Assembly: GCF_023509015.1 (NCBI RefSeq)
Contig: NZ_CP094975.1
Location: 441,501 to 505,500 of the forward strand
Length of the DNA: 64,000 nt
From: Pseudomonas abieticivorans
GTDB lineage: Bacteria; Pseudomonadota; Gammaproteobacteria; Pseudomonadales; Pseudomonadaceae
Reading direction: 5' to 3'
Part shown: in pieces, positions 45,304-53,478 of the stretch
Layout: each line of letters starts with the position of its first letter
How positions within the stretch are numbered: position 1 is the stretch's first letter
Made by a program: the position numbers and the translations under genes
Notes under the pieces: generated by a model
Told to the model about the DNA's origin: nothing
Seen by the model: only the letters and a program-made list of their open reading frames with translations
The model's database searches: none

Positions 45304-46257
45304 ATGCTCAACTATCGCCAACTGCACTACTTCTGGGTGGTGGCCCGCACCGGCAGCATCGTGCGCGCCAGCGAACAGCTGAACCTGACCCCGCAAACCA
45401 TCAGCGGGCAGATCACACTGCTGGAGCAGACCTTCGGCACCGAGTTGTTTCGCCGCGCCGGGCGCCAGTTGGAACTGACCGAAATGGGCCGCCAGGCCCT
45501 GCCCTACGCCGAACAGATGTTCCAGCTGGGCGACGAACTGGAAGCCATGTTGCGCGCCCAGCCCGACACCCAGCAGATCGCCCTGCGCGTGGGGGTGGCC
45601 GACGTGGTGCCCAAATCCATCGTTTACCGGCTGGTTGCGCCAAGCATGGAGTTACCCACGCCGGTGCGCATTACCTGCCGTGAAGACAAGCTGGAGCGGC
45701 TGCTGGCAGACCTGGCCATCCAGCGCCTGGACCTGGTGATTTCCGACAGCCCCATGCCGCCCCACCTGGACATCAAGGGCTACAGCCAGAAGTTGGGGGA
45801 ATGCGGCATCAGCTTTTTCGCGACCCGTGCCCTGATCCAACAGCATGGCAGCGATTTCCCGCAGTGCCTGCAGGGCGCCCCGCTGCTGATCCCAGGCCCA
45901 GAGACCGTGGTACGCAGCCGCTTGCTGCGCTGGTTCGGCGACTTGCAGATCCACCCGCGCATTGTCGGCGAGTTCGACGACAGCGCGCTGATGCAGGCCT
46001 TCGGCCAATCGGGCAGCGGCGTGTTCATTGCCCCCAGCGTGATCGCCGAGGAGGTGTGCAAGCAGTACAACGTGCACCTGATCGGCCAGACCGACGCCGT
46101 GGCCGAGTCGTTCTACGCCATTTCGGTGGAGCGCAAGGTTAGCCACCCGGGCATCCTGGCCATCACCGAAGGGGCGCGGCGCGAGCTGTTCACTGGCCAG
46201 GCGATCGATCACCCGGCCACTGATATTCGCGACCAGGGTCGCTCCCACACCCGCTGA
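45304..46257 (+). CDS. LysR-family regulator, NhaR-like
   Basis: Protein of 317 residues from the ATG at 45304 (MLNYRQLHYFWVVARTGSIV). The N-terminus RASEQLNLTPQTISGQITLL and the segment VGVADVVPKSIVYRLVAPSM match NhaR, the Na+-responsive regulator of the NhaA antiporter. No nhaA gene is in the window; instead it is divergent from the TerC-family gene, so it may regulate that gene. The C-terminal tail after residue 290 is polar and unlike E. coli NhaR. Confidence 0.85.
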   Translation: MLNYRQLHYFWVVARTGSIVRASEQLNLTPQTISGQITLLEQTFGTELFRRAGRQLELTEMGRQALPYAEQMFQLGDELEAMLRAQPDTQQIALRVGVADVVPKSIVYRLVAPSMELPTPVRITCREDKLERLLADLAIQRLDLVISDSPMPPHLDIKGYSQKLGECGISFFATRALIQQHGSDFPQCLQGAPLLIPGPETVVRSRLLRWFGDLQIHPRIVGEFDDSALMQAFGQSGSGVFIAPSVIAEEVCKQYNVHLIGQTDAVAESFYAISVERKVSHPGILAITEGARRELFTGQAIDHPATDIRDQGRSHTR

Positions 46258-46261
46258 TCAC

Positions 46262-46285
46262 GTAGGTGCGGGCTTATCCGCGAAG
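46262..46285. repeat. Single degenerate REP palindrome
   Basis: GTAGGTGCGGGCTTATCCGC followed by GAAG, two differences in the usual core, just after the NhaR-like stop and before the convergent DUF1993 stop. Confidence 0.7.
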
Positions 46286-46298
46286 CAGACGACGCGGA

Positions 46299-46808
46299 TC
46301 AGTAGGAACCCATGTAATCACGCTTGCCCACTTCAACCCCGTTATGACGCAGGATGTCGTAGGAGGTGGTCACGTGGAAGAAGAACTGCGGCAGGCCGTA
46401 ATGCAGCAGGTACTTTTGCGCATCCAGGCGCGACTCTTTCGGCGTGCCTGGGCGCAGCACGATTTCACGCCCTTCCTGGCCGTCGATCTGCGCAGGTGTC
46501 AGGCTGTCGATAAAGCCCAGGGCCTTGGCCAGCAGCGCCTGCAGGTCGGCGAACGACTGCTCGGTGTCCGGATAGGACGGCACCTCTACACCGGCCAGGC
46601 GCGCGGAAACGCCCTTGGCGAAATCCACGGCGATCTGCACCTGGCGCACCAGGGCGAACATGTCCGGGTACAGGCGCGCCTGCAGCAGGGCATTGGCGTC
46701 GATGTTCTTGGCGCTGGCGTGGGCTTCGGCCTTGTTGAGCACATCGCTCAACGCCTTGAGCATTTGCTTGAAGACAGGTACGGAGGCAGCGTAAAGGGAA
46801 ATACTCAT
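46299..46808 (-). CDS. DUF1993 family protein
   Basis: Cytoplasmic protein of 169 residues matching the DUF1993 family: MSISLYAASVPVFKQMLKAL at the start, ALLQARLYPDMFALVRQVQI, and LHYGLPQFFFHVTTSYDILR near the end. These give a DinB-like four-helix bundle with conserved His in the last helix. Function is unknown. AAGGAA precedes the ATG. It is divergent from yceH with about 90 bases between. Confidence 0.88.
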   Translation of the reverse strand: MSISLYAASVPVFKQMLKALSDVLNKAEAHASAKNIDANALLQARLYPDMFALVRQVQIAVDFAKGVSARLAGVEVPSYPDTEQSFADLQALLAKALGFIDSLTPAQIDGQEGREIVLRPGTPKESRLDAQKYLLHYGLPQFFFHVTTSYDILRHNGVEVGKRDYMGSY

Positions 46809-46899
46809 GACAGTTCCTTGTTGATGATAGTGGGCACAGCGTGCCGGACTTTTATTGCATACTGGCGCACCTCACTGACTGATGCCAAGGGATCGCGCC

Positions 46900-47550
46900 A
46901 TGTCCGCCGAACACGATACTCCAACCACAGCCGTAGAGCTCAACCCTGTGGAAATTCGTCTTCTGGGCTCGCTGATCGAAAAGCAGGCCAGCAACCCCGA
47001 AACCTACCCCCTGACGCTCAACGCGCTGGTGCTGGCCTGCAACCAGAAGACCAGCCGCGAGCCGGTCACCAACCTCACCCAAGGCCAGGTCGGCCAGAGC
47101 CTGCGCGCCCTGGAAGGCCGGCAGATGGCCCGCCTGGTAATGGGCAGCCGCGCCGACCGCTGGGAACACCGGCTGGACAAGGCGCTGGAACTGGTGCCCG
47201 CGCAGTTGATTTTGATGGGCCTGATGTTTTTGCGCGGCCCGCAAACCGTCAACGAACTGCTGACCCGCAGCGGGCGCATGCACGACTTCGAAGACGCAGA
47301 CCAGGTGGTGCACCAGCTTGAACGGCTGATTGCCCGCGGCTTCGCCCTGCACCTGCCGCGCCAGGCCGGCCAGCGTGAAGACCGCTACACCCACGCCATG
47401 GGCGACCCGGCCGACATCGAGGCCATCCTGGCCGCCCGCAAGGACGGCCCCGGCGAACGCGCCAGCAGCACCGGCGTATCGCTGGAGCGCATCGAGGAGC
47501 TGGAAGCGCGCATTGCCGCCCTGGAAGAGCGGCTGTCGCGCCTGGAATAA
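46900..47550 (+). CDS. YceH family (DUF480) winged-helix protein
   Basis: Protein of 216 residues with tandem winged-helix domains: [20 protein letters not shown] and [20 protein letters not shown] first, [20 protein letters not shown] second. The C-terminal end is a Glu-rich coiled coil ([20 protein letters not shown]). The start at 46900 (MSAEHD) has AAGG upstream; the ATG at 46882 is the longer option. The family is of unknown function, probably nucleic-acid binding. Its stop codon abuts that of the convergent AroE-like gene with no spacer. Confidence 0.9.
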   Translation: MSAEHDTPTTAVELNPVEIRLLGSLIEKQASNPETYPLTLNALVLACNQKTSREPVTNLTQGQVGQSLRALEGRQMARLVMGSRADRWEHRLDKALELVPAQLILMGLMFLRGPQTVNELLTRSGRMHDFEDADQVVHQLERLIARGFALHLPRQAGQREDRYTHAMGDPADIEAILAARKDGPGERASSTGVSLERIEELEARIAALEERLSRLE

Positions 47551-48369
47551 TCAGCTGCGGGCGAACTCGGTGGCCAGGCGCAGTTGCTCATCGGTGGGGC
47601 GCACGCCGGTGTACAGCACAAACTGCTCCAAGGCTTGGATAGCGATCACCTCCAGGCCCGTGATCACCTGCTTGCCCAGGCTTTGCCCCAGCACCACCAT
47701 GGGCGTCTGGGCCGGCAAGGCGACCACGTCGAACAGCGTGGTGGCCGCCTCGATGGCCGCGCGCTCGAACGCCAGTTCGTCGGCCGCAGCCCCCCCGCTC
47801 ATGCCAATCGGGGTAACATTGACCAGTATGTCCGCGCGCAAGTCCCCCATGTCCGCCTGCCACGCATAGCCCAACTGCTCGGCCAACGCCCGGCCGGTGG
47901 CCTCGTTGCGGGCGATCAGGGTAGCGCGCTTGAAGCCGGCATCGCGAAAGGCCGATGCCACGGCCTTGGCCATGCCGCCACTGCCCCGCAAGGCCAGTGA
48001 GCTGTTCGGATCCAGCTGATGGTGTTCGATCAGTTGGGCAATCGCTAAATAATCTGTGTTGTAGGCCTTCAATCGGCCGTCTGTATTGACCAGGGTATTG
48101 ATCGACTGGATGGCCGCCGCCGAGGCGTCCATTTCGTCGACCAGCGCGATGCAGGCTTCCTTGTAAGGCATGGACACGCCACAGCCACGTACACCCAGGG
48201 CGCGGAGGCCAGCAATGGCGGCCGGCAGGTCCTGGGTGGTCATGGCCTTGTAGTAATAGTTCAGGCCCATCTGCTCGTACAAATGGTTATGGAAGCGCAC
48301 ACCGAAGGTGCCCGGGCGACCGGCCAAGGACATGCAGAGAACGGTTTCCCTGTTCGGAAAAATGGGCAT
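47551..48369 (-). CDS. Shikimate 5-dehydrogenase-like protein (AroE paralogue)
   Basis: Protein of 272 residues with the AroE two-domain plan. The N-domain has CGVSMPYKE, with the catalytic Lys, and the second catalytic site NTDYLA; the NADP site is GSGGMAKAVASAFRD. The shikimate-binding Ser-x-Ser of true AroE is replaced near the N-terminus (SLAGRPGTFGVRFHN). It therefore probably acts on a different substrate, as in the SdhL or RifI type AroE paralogues. AGGAG precedes the ATG at 48369. Any relation to the aroQ gene 27 kb away is only thematic. Confidence 0.82.
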   Translation of the reverse strand: MPIFPNRETVLCMSLAGRPGTFGVRFHNHLYEQMGLNYYYKAMTTQDLPAAIAGLRALGVRGCGVSMPYKEACIALVDEMDASAAAIQSINTLVNTDGRLKAYNTDYLAIAQLIEHHQLDPNSSLALRGSGGMAKAVASAFRDAGFKRATLIARNEATGRALAEQLGYAWQADMGDLRADILVNVTPIGMSGGAAADELAFERAAIEAATTLFDVVALPAQTPMVVLGQSLGKQVITGLEVIAIQALEQFVLYTGVRPTDEQLRLATEFARS

Positions 48370-48544
48370 TTCAGAGCTCCTGCGCAGGCATGTGACTGGT
48401 TTGTAAGGATTACATCTTTCAGACCTTACACAAAATTTACCGATTGCCGTCGCAGATTTTCACAAAATCGCTGTCATAGTAGTGCGACAGTCCTTGGGCC
48501 AATCGTCGGCCCCGGCACTGGAATCGTAATACGAGGAACAAGTC

Positions 48545-48880
48545 ATGATTCGTCAGATTCCCAAGATTGCCTTGCTTGTCGGCGCACTCGCCGTCGCTGG
48601 CCAAGCGTCCGCCCACGGCGGCGGTGGCCCAGGTGTGTTGGGTGCAGTCATAGGCGGTGCCGTGGTCGGCGCCGTGGTGACCTCGGCCTTGGCCCCGCGC
48701 CAGGTGGTGGTTGAACAGCCGGTCTACGCCGCGCCGCCTCCACCCGTGTACGTGCAGCCCCAGCCGGTGTACGTGCAACAGCCGGTATACGTGCAGCAGC
48801 CGTACCCGGTGTATGCGCCGCCACCACCGCCACGCTACTACGGCCCGCCGCATTACTACTACGGCCGTCCGGGCTGGTAA
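48545..48880 (+). CDS. Secreted Pro/Tyr-rich protein with glycine-zipper segment
   Basis: Protein of 111 residues. Signal peptide (IPKIALLVGALAVAGQASA) to about residue 23, then a glycine-zipper-like hydrophobic segment (VLGAVIGGAVVGAVVTSALA). After that comes a tail built of PVYV/QPVY repeats and ending YYGPPHYYYGRPGW. It is probably periplasmic or surface-associated. Similar small proteins are common in Pseudomonas, with no proven function. It is followed by a perfect 13-base-pair hairpin. Confidence 0.75.
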   Translation: MIRQIPKIALLVGALAVAGQASAHGGGGPGVLGAVIGGAVVGAVVTSALAPRQVVVEQPVYAAPPPPVYVQPQPVYVQQPVYVQQPYPVYAPPPPPRYYGPPHYYYGRPGW

Positions 48881-48890
48881 GGCCCAGGGT

Positions 48891-48918
48891 ACCTGGCAAC
48901 GCGTGCGCGTTGCCAGGT
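48891..48918. terminator. Perfect 13-bp hairpin after the Pro/Tyr-rich gene
   Basis: ACCTGGCAACGCG and CGCGTTGCCAGGT with a 2-base TG loop, 10 bases after the stop codon. The stem is strong but has no T run, so termination may depend on Rho or the element may protect the 3' end. Confidence 0.6.
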
Positions 48919-49014
48919 GCCGATGTGTTGTATCAATGATCACTATCGAACAGGGTGATTTCCCGCAAAACGCACAGGCCCGTATCGTTGGCCCATCGTT
49001 TGGAGGAAGTCACC

Positions 49015-49194
49015 ATGCCTACCGTGAACATCATGTCCGTCATCGGCAGTGCCGTACCCGAGAAGCTGCGCAATCTCGGTCTGCTGGCTTGCTGGTACGT
49101 GGTCAAGGACGGCGAACCCATCAGCGGCCCGCTGATGTCCCTGCCTCAGGCGCAGGCCATGTTTCAGACCCTCAGCCCACCTTCCGGCCGCTGA
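49015..49194 (+). CDS. Small conserved-type hypothetical protein
   Basis: Protein of 59 residues from the ATG at 49015, which has an excellent GGAGGAAG ribosome binding site; the upstream ATG at 48955 has none. Sequence MPTVNIMSVIGSAVPEKLRN, then a middle part LGLLACWYVVKDGEPISGPL and a Pro/Ser tail. No signal peptide or membrane helix. A strong terminator follows. I do not recognise a family. Confidence 0.65.
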   Translation: MPTVNIMSVIGSAVPEKLRNLGLLACWYVVKDGEPISGPLMSLPQAQAMFQTLSPPSGR

Positions 49195-49240
49195 GTGTCA
49201 ACCCAGGCTTTGTCCGTGCGTTGCTCTCGCACACCCCTTG

Positions 49241-49267
49241 CCCCGCACTCATGTGCGGGGTTTTTTA
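49241..49267 (+). terminator. Rho-independent terminator
   Basis: CCCCGCAC/GTGCGGGG stem with TCAT loop and six T directly after, 47 bases past the small hypothetical gene and 12 bases before the convergent next gene end. Works for the plus strand. Confidence 0.92.
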
Positions 49268-49278
49268 TGGGCGCTCGG

Positions 49279-49839
49279 TCAAGCCTTTTCGGCCATGGCG
49301 GCATTGGCCTGGGTGCGCTGGGTGAGTTTTTGCAAACGCTTCTCCAAGGCCTGCAGCACGCTGCGGTCCGAACGCCCGCTTTCCAGCTCGTCGTTCAGCG
49401 CGTACCCCAATTGGCGCAACTCATGGGCGATCACGATACGGTCGTCACTGGTGTCGCTTTTGTGCGCCTCGAACAGGCGGTGCAAAAAGTCCTGCACGAT
49501 GTGCTGCACCCGATGACGGTCGGCGGCACGCAGGTGCACCAGGTTGTTGCCCACGTTGGCCAGCAGCTCCTGCAACTCCAGGGTGAAATACTGCAGGCGC
49601 CGGGCGTAGCCCACCTGCTGTTCGCGCCACAGGCCACGCGCCGCAGCGGCTTCCTGCTTGCGTTGGATGGCCGGCACGGCAACCGCCAGCATCAACGCCA
49701 CCACCACCGCCACGGCCTGAATCCAGGCCAGCCCATCCAGGGGTTTCTGGATAAAGGCACACAGCAGCAAGACCACTGCGATCACCCCGCTCCACATCAA
49801 CAGCACCCTGTAATCCTTAGCGATGAAACCCTTAAGCAT
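49279..49839 (-). CDS. Inner membrane protein with coiled cytoplasmic tail
   Basis: Protein of 186 residues from the ATG at 49839 (MLKGFIAKDYRVLLMWSGVI, GGGAG upstream). It has two adjacent membrane helices at about 13-31 and 38-57 (DGLAWIQAVAVVVALMLAVA). The long helical cytoplasmic part is rich in Gln, Arg and Leu (QVGYARRLQYFTLELQELLA). No known domain is evident. It stands between two terminator-like hairpin regions and appears monocistronic. Confidence 0.65.
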   Translation of the reverse strand: MLKGFIAKDYRVLLMWSGVIAVVLLLCAFIQKPLDGLAWIQAVAVVVALMLAVAVPAIQRKQEAAAARGLWREQQVGYARRLQYFTLELQELLANVGNNLVHLRAADRHRVQHIVQDFLHRLFEAHKSDTSDDRIVIAHELRQLGYALNDELESGRSDRSVLQALEKRLQKLTQRTQANAAMAEKA

Positions 49840-50059
49840 TGCGCGACTCCCGAGTCGTTGGTGAACATGATCGTGTGCCAAGCACCTGACTACGATTTAG
49901 TCGAGGCTGGCCAATGAATTTTAGATATTTATTTTTTCATAACAGGGGTTTAACGCCGTCACCCAATCGACAGTCCTCGGCCATACTCCTAAAATGCAAC
50001 GTTTTTTACAGAACGATCCGTCGTACACGGCATATCTACTTTTCCAGTGAGCGCTCCAC

Positions 50060-50971
50060 GTGAAAACCTCTCTTTCGATTCTAAGCCTGCTGCTTGCTTT
50101 CACGGGTACTGCCGCCGTCACCACCACCGCCCTGGCCAAGGCACCAGCCACCCAGGAGCGAGAGAGTTCACCGCACCTGGCATCGGGCAGCGCCTTGCTC
50201 ATCGACCTGCAAACCAACAAGGTTTTGTACGAGAGCCGCCCCGACGTGGTGTTGCCGATTGCCTCGGTGTCCAAACTGATGACCGCCATGGTGGTATTGG
50301 ACGCCAAGCAGTCCATGAGCGAAGAAATCACCGTCGACATCAGCCAGACCAAAGAGATGAAAGGCGTGTTCTCCCGGGTCAAGCTGGGCAGCACCCTGAA
50401 CCGCCATGACATGCTGCTGATCGCCCTGATGTCCTCGGAAAACCGCGCCGCCGCCTCCCTGGCCCACCATTACCCAGGCGGCTACAACGCGTTCATCAAT
50501 GCCATGAACGCCAAGGCCCGCGCCCTGGGCATGAACCACACCCATTATGTAGAACCCACCGGCCTTTCCACCAGCAACGTGTCCACCGCCCGCGACCTGA
50601 GCAAGCTGCTGATCGCCGCGCGCAATTACCCGATGCTGAGCGAGCTTTCCACCACCAAGGAAAAGACCGTGAGCTTCCACAAGCCCAACTACACGCTGGG
50701 CTTTCATAACACCGACCACCTGATCAACAAGAACAACTGGGACATCAAGATCACCAAGACCGGCTTCACCAACCAGGCGGGCCACTGCCTGGTGCTGGTC
50801 ACCCGCATGGGCGACCGCCCGGTGGCCATGGTCATCCTGGATGCCTTCGGCAAATACACCCACTTTGCCGACGCGACCCGCTTGCGCAACTGGGTAGAAA
50901 CCGGCAAGAGCAACCCGCCGCCAGCCGTGGCCATGCGCTACAAGGCCGACAAGCATTCGTCTACCGACTGA
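50060..50971 (+). CDS. pbpG: D-alanyl-D-alanine endopeptidase (PBP7)
   Basis: Periplasmic low-molecular-mass penicillin-binding protein of 303 residues that cuts D-Ala-meso-DAP crosslinks. GTG start with signal peptide ([20 protein letters not shown]). Catalytic motifs in order: Ser69-x-x-Lys72 in [12 protein letters not shown] in [12 protein letters not shown], and KTG in [13 protein letters not shown]. Followed by a GC-rich hairpin. Works in cell-wall remodelling; activity is usually high in stationary phase in homologues. Confidence 0.94.
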   Translation: MKTSLSILSLLLAFTGTAAVTTTALAKAPATQERESSPHLASGSALLIDLQTNKVLYESRPDVVLPIASVSKLMTAMVVLDAKQSMSEEITVDISQTKEMKGVFSRVKLGSTLNRHDMLLIALMSSENRAAASLAHHYPGGYNAFINAMNAKARALGMNHTHYVEPTGLSTSNVSTARDLSKLLIAARNYPMLSELSTTKEKTVSFHKPNYTLGFHNTDHLINKNNWDIKITKTGFTNQAGHCLVLVTRMGDRPVAMVILDAFGKYTHFADATRLRNWVETGKSNPPPAVAMRYKADKHSSTD

Positions 50972-50978
50972 TCAGCTC

Positions 50979-51001
50979 GCGGCCCGCGCCCTGCGGGCCG
51001 C
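50979..51001. terminator. GC hairpin after pbpG
   Basis: GCGGCCCGC/GCGGGCCGC, loop GCCCT, 8 bases after the pbpG stop and 5 bases before the convergent GGDEF gene end. No T run, so probably a bidirectional pause or stabilising hairpin. Confidence 0.55.
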
Positions 51002-51005
51002 CCCA

Positions 51006-51974
51006 TCAGTGACGCTTTTTCAGTGACTGCTTGTGGGCGTACATCGCTCCGTCCGCGTCGGCCAACAGGCGCTTGATCGAGTCATGGCGCGCCGGGTCGT
51101 ATTCGATCCGGCCCACGCTGAACTTGATGTCGTAGCCGCGCCCGGCTTCTTTGTTCTTCAACGCCAGCGCCTGCGTCAGGCGCTCGGTGATCACATCCCC
51201 GTCTGCCGCATTGGCGCCCATCAGCAGGGCCACGAACTCGTCGCCGCCCAGGCGCCCGACCAAATCCATTTCCCGCAATACCGTGTGCAGCACCTGCGCA
51301 AAGGTGCTCAACGCCCGGTCGCCCTCGGCGTGGCCCCAGGTGTCGTTGATGGTCTTGAAATCATTGAGGTCAAAAAATAGCAATGAAGCCTGGGTATTCA
51401 TGCGCTTGCAGATGCTCAAGGCATGTTCGGCCAGGGCCTCGAAACCGCGGCGGTTGGACACTTGGGTCAACTCGTCGATGGTCGCCAGTTGCAGCGCCTC
51501 GATCTCTTGCTCGGCCATGCTGGCCAGGTCGCGCAGCAGTTCGCGCTCTTCGGCATCGAGCATGCGTGGCTTGACGTCGATCAGGCACAGTGTGCCGATC
51601 TTGGCGCCGTTACCCACGCGCAAGGGGCAACCGGCATAAAAACGGATGTGCGGCGCCCCGGTGACCAAGGGGTTGTCATGAAAGCGCTCGTCGCTTTCCG
51701 CATCGGGGATCATCAAAATCTGGTCACTGTGAATGGCGTGGCCGCAAAACGAGATGTCCCGCGAGGTTTCGCTGGCGTCCAGCCCCGCGCAGGACTTGAA
51801 CCATTGCCGGTTCGCGTCCACCAGGCTGACCAATGCGATCGGCACCCCGAACAAGCGCCGGGCCAGGCGCGTGAGGCGGTCGAAACGCTCCTCTGGCGGG
51901 GTGTCGAGGATATTCAACGAACGCAGCGTACCCAGGCGTTCAGCTTCATTGGCGGGTTTGACGGGGGCCAGCAT
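51006..51974 (-). CDS. GAF-GGDEF diguanylate cyclase
   Basis: Soluble protein of 322 residues from the ATG at 51974 (GGAG upstream, MLAPVKPANEAERL). The GAF domain covers about 25-165 (IALVSLVDANRQWFKSCAGL, FYAGCPLRVGNGAKIGTLC), followed by a GGDEF domain. The active motif is intact, GGDEF at 243-247, and the product-inhibition I-site Arg234-x-x-Asp237 lies 5 residues before it. It should make cyclic-di-GMP and be feedback-inhibited, with GAF sensing an unknown signal. It lacks an EAL domain and membrane helices. Confidence 0.9.
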   Translation of the reverse strand: MLAPVKPANEAERLGTLRSLNILDTPPEERFDRLTRLARRLFGVPIALVSLVDANRQWFKSCAGLDASETSRDISFCGHAIHSDQILMIPDAESDERFHDNPLVTGAPHIRFYAGCPLRVGNGAKIGTLCLIDVKPRMLDAEERELLRDLASMAEQEIEALQLATIDELTQVSNRRGFEALAEHALSICKRMNTQASLLFFDLNDFKTINDTWGHAEGDRALSTFAQVLHTVLREMDLVGRLGGDEFVALLMGANAADGDVITERLTQALALKNKEAGRGYDIKFSVGRIEYDPARHDSIKRLLADADGAMYAHKQSLKKRH

Positions 51975-52062
51975 CAGTAAACTCCGGTTTATAAGCTCTG
52001 GTAAGCCTAGCCCATAAGCCCATTGCTGCTGAATACTGGCCAAAGCGCACTCCTCTGGTTAA

Positions 52063-52545
52063 TCAGGCCGTGGTGCTGACCAGCGAACCGGAGGTGCTCG
52101 AGCCTTCATCTTCCAAGGCCTGGCTCAGCGCAGCAGAGGCTGTGGCCAAGGCCGCGCTGGTGCTGGCGACCTGGGACTGGGCAGCCGCCACCTCGGTGGA
52201 CTTGGTTTGTGAGTCGGTCTTGCTCGACTGAGCCTTTTGCAGCGCCTGCTGCTGGGCCTGCAACTGCTTTTGCAACTCGGCGATCTGCTTTTGCAGCTCC
52301 TTGACCGTGTCGGAAGAGCTGCTGGTGCTGCTGTCGCTGGACGAACCGCCGCCTGCCGCGCCGCCGGCCTTGGTGCTGGTGGTGGACGTGGTGCCGGAAG
52401 TAGCCGAGGCTGCGCTGGTGCTGTCGTCGGTGGTGGTACCGTCGGTGGTGGTACCGTCGGTCGACGTGGCGTCGGTGGTGGCCGCCGTGGTCTTGGTCGC
52501 GGTGGTGGCGATATTGATGTTCATGCTGCTGCTAATGCTGGTCAT
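52063..52545 (-). CDS. Thr/Ser-rich low-complexity protein with coiled coil
   Basis: Protein of 160 residues from the ATG at 52545 (AAGGAG upstream, MTSISSSMNINI). Residues ~10-75 are almost only Thr, Ser, Ala, Asp and Gly (TSTDGTTTDGTTTDDSTSA). Next is a Gln-rich coiled coil (VKELQKQIAELQKQLQAQQQ), then Ala/Ser. There is no signal peptide. Codon usage is ordinary high GC. No family recognised; a linker, adhesin-like or phase-prone surface protein cannot be told apart. Confidence 0.55.
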   Translation of the reverse strand: MTSISSSMNINIATTATKTTAATTDATSTDGTTTDGTTTDDSTSAASATSGTTSTTSTKAGGAAGGGSSSDSSTSSSSDTVKELQKQIAELQKQLQAQQQALQKAQSSKTDSQTKSTEVAAAQSQVASTSAALATASAALSQALEDEGSSTSGSLVSTTA

Positions 52546-52794
52546 GGTGCAAACTCCTTGGACAAAGGTAGGTGCATGAGTCATCGACTTGAGCGCCGGG
52601 AGCTTTAGAAATATCGTGTAACACTGAAGATACCCATCCGACACAGTACTGCCGGGAGTGGCAAGACCCTTGTAAACCGTGGCCTTGAGGGGTATTCAGT
52701 AACATTCTGCAAAGATGAAATAATCTTCAGCAAGCCGACAGACTTTTATTGGCACAATGTCACCTCCAAAGTCTGAATCCTCAGGTAAGACACC

Positions 52795-53478
52795 ATGACT
52801 CGCGTTTTGACCATCGAAGACGATGCCGTAACCGCCAAGGAAATTGTGGCCGAACTCAGCAGCCACGGCCTGGAAGTGGATTGGGTCGACAACGGCCGCG
52901 AGGGCCTGGTCAAGGCCGTCAGCGGTGCGTACGACGTCATCACCCTGGACCGCATGCTCCCGGAGCTGGACGGCCTGGCCATCGTCACCACGCTGCGCAC
53001 CATCGGTGTGTCCACGCCGATCCTGATGATCAGCGCGCTGTCGGACGTCGATGAACGCGTGCGCGGCCTGCGCGCCGGCGGCGACGACTACCTGACCAAG
53101 CCGTTTGCCTCCGACGAGATGGCCGCCCGGGTCGAAGTACTGCTGCGCCGCAAAAGCACCGTGGCCGACGTCGACACCACGCTCAAGGTCGCCGACCTGG
53201 AGCTGGACCTGATCAGCCGCGAAGCGCGCCGTGGCGAGCAGCCGCTGAACCTGCTGCCCACCGAATACAAGCTGCTCGAATTCCTGATGCGCAACGCCGG
53301 CCAGATCCTCACCCGCATGATGATTTTCGAGGAAGTCTGGGGCTACCACTTCGACCCGGGCACCAACCTGATCGACGTGCACATCGGTCGCCTGCGCAAA
53401 AAGATCGATCCACCGGGTTCCACCGCCTTGATCAAGACTGTGCGAGGCTCGGGTTATGTCATCGCTGAACCCCTCTAA
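52795..53478 (+). CDS. OmpR-family response regulator
   Basis: Canonical response regulator of 227 residues. Receiver residues: Glu8-Asp9-Asp10, phospho-acceptor Asp52 in ITLDRMLPELDG, Ser80 in ILMISALS, and Lys102 in DDYLTKPF. The C-terminal winged helix has LNLLPTEYKLLEFLMRNAGQ and LIDVHIGRLRKKID. It overlaps the downstream kinase gene by 23 bases, so the pair is co-translated. About 250 bases upstream, shared with the divergent low-complexity gene, carry no other gene. Target genes unknown; the linked RND pump is a candidate. Confidence 0.94.
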   Translation: MTRVLTIEDDAVTAKEIVAELSSHGLEVDWVDNGREGLVKAVSGAYDVITLDRMLPELDGLAIVTTLRTIGVSTPILMISALSDVDERVRGLRAGGDDYLTKPFASDEMAARVEVLLRRKSTVADVDTTLKVADLELDLISREARRGEQPLNLLPTEYKLLEFLMRNAGQILTRMMIFEEVWGYHFDPGTNLIDVHIGRLRKKIDPPGSTALIKTVRGSGYVIAEPL

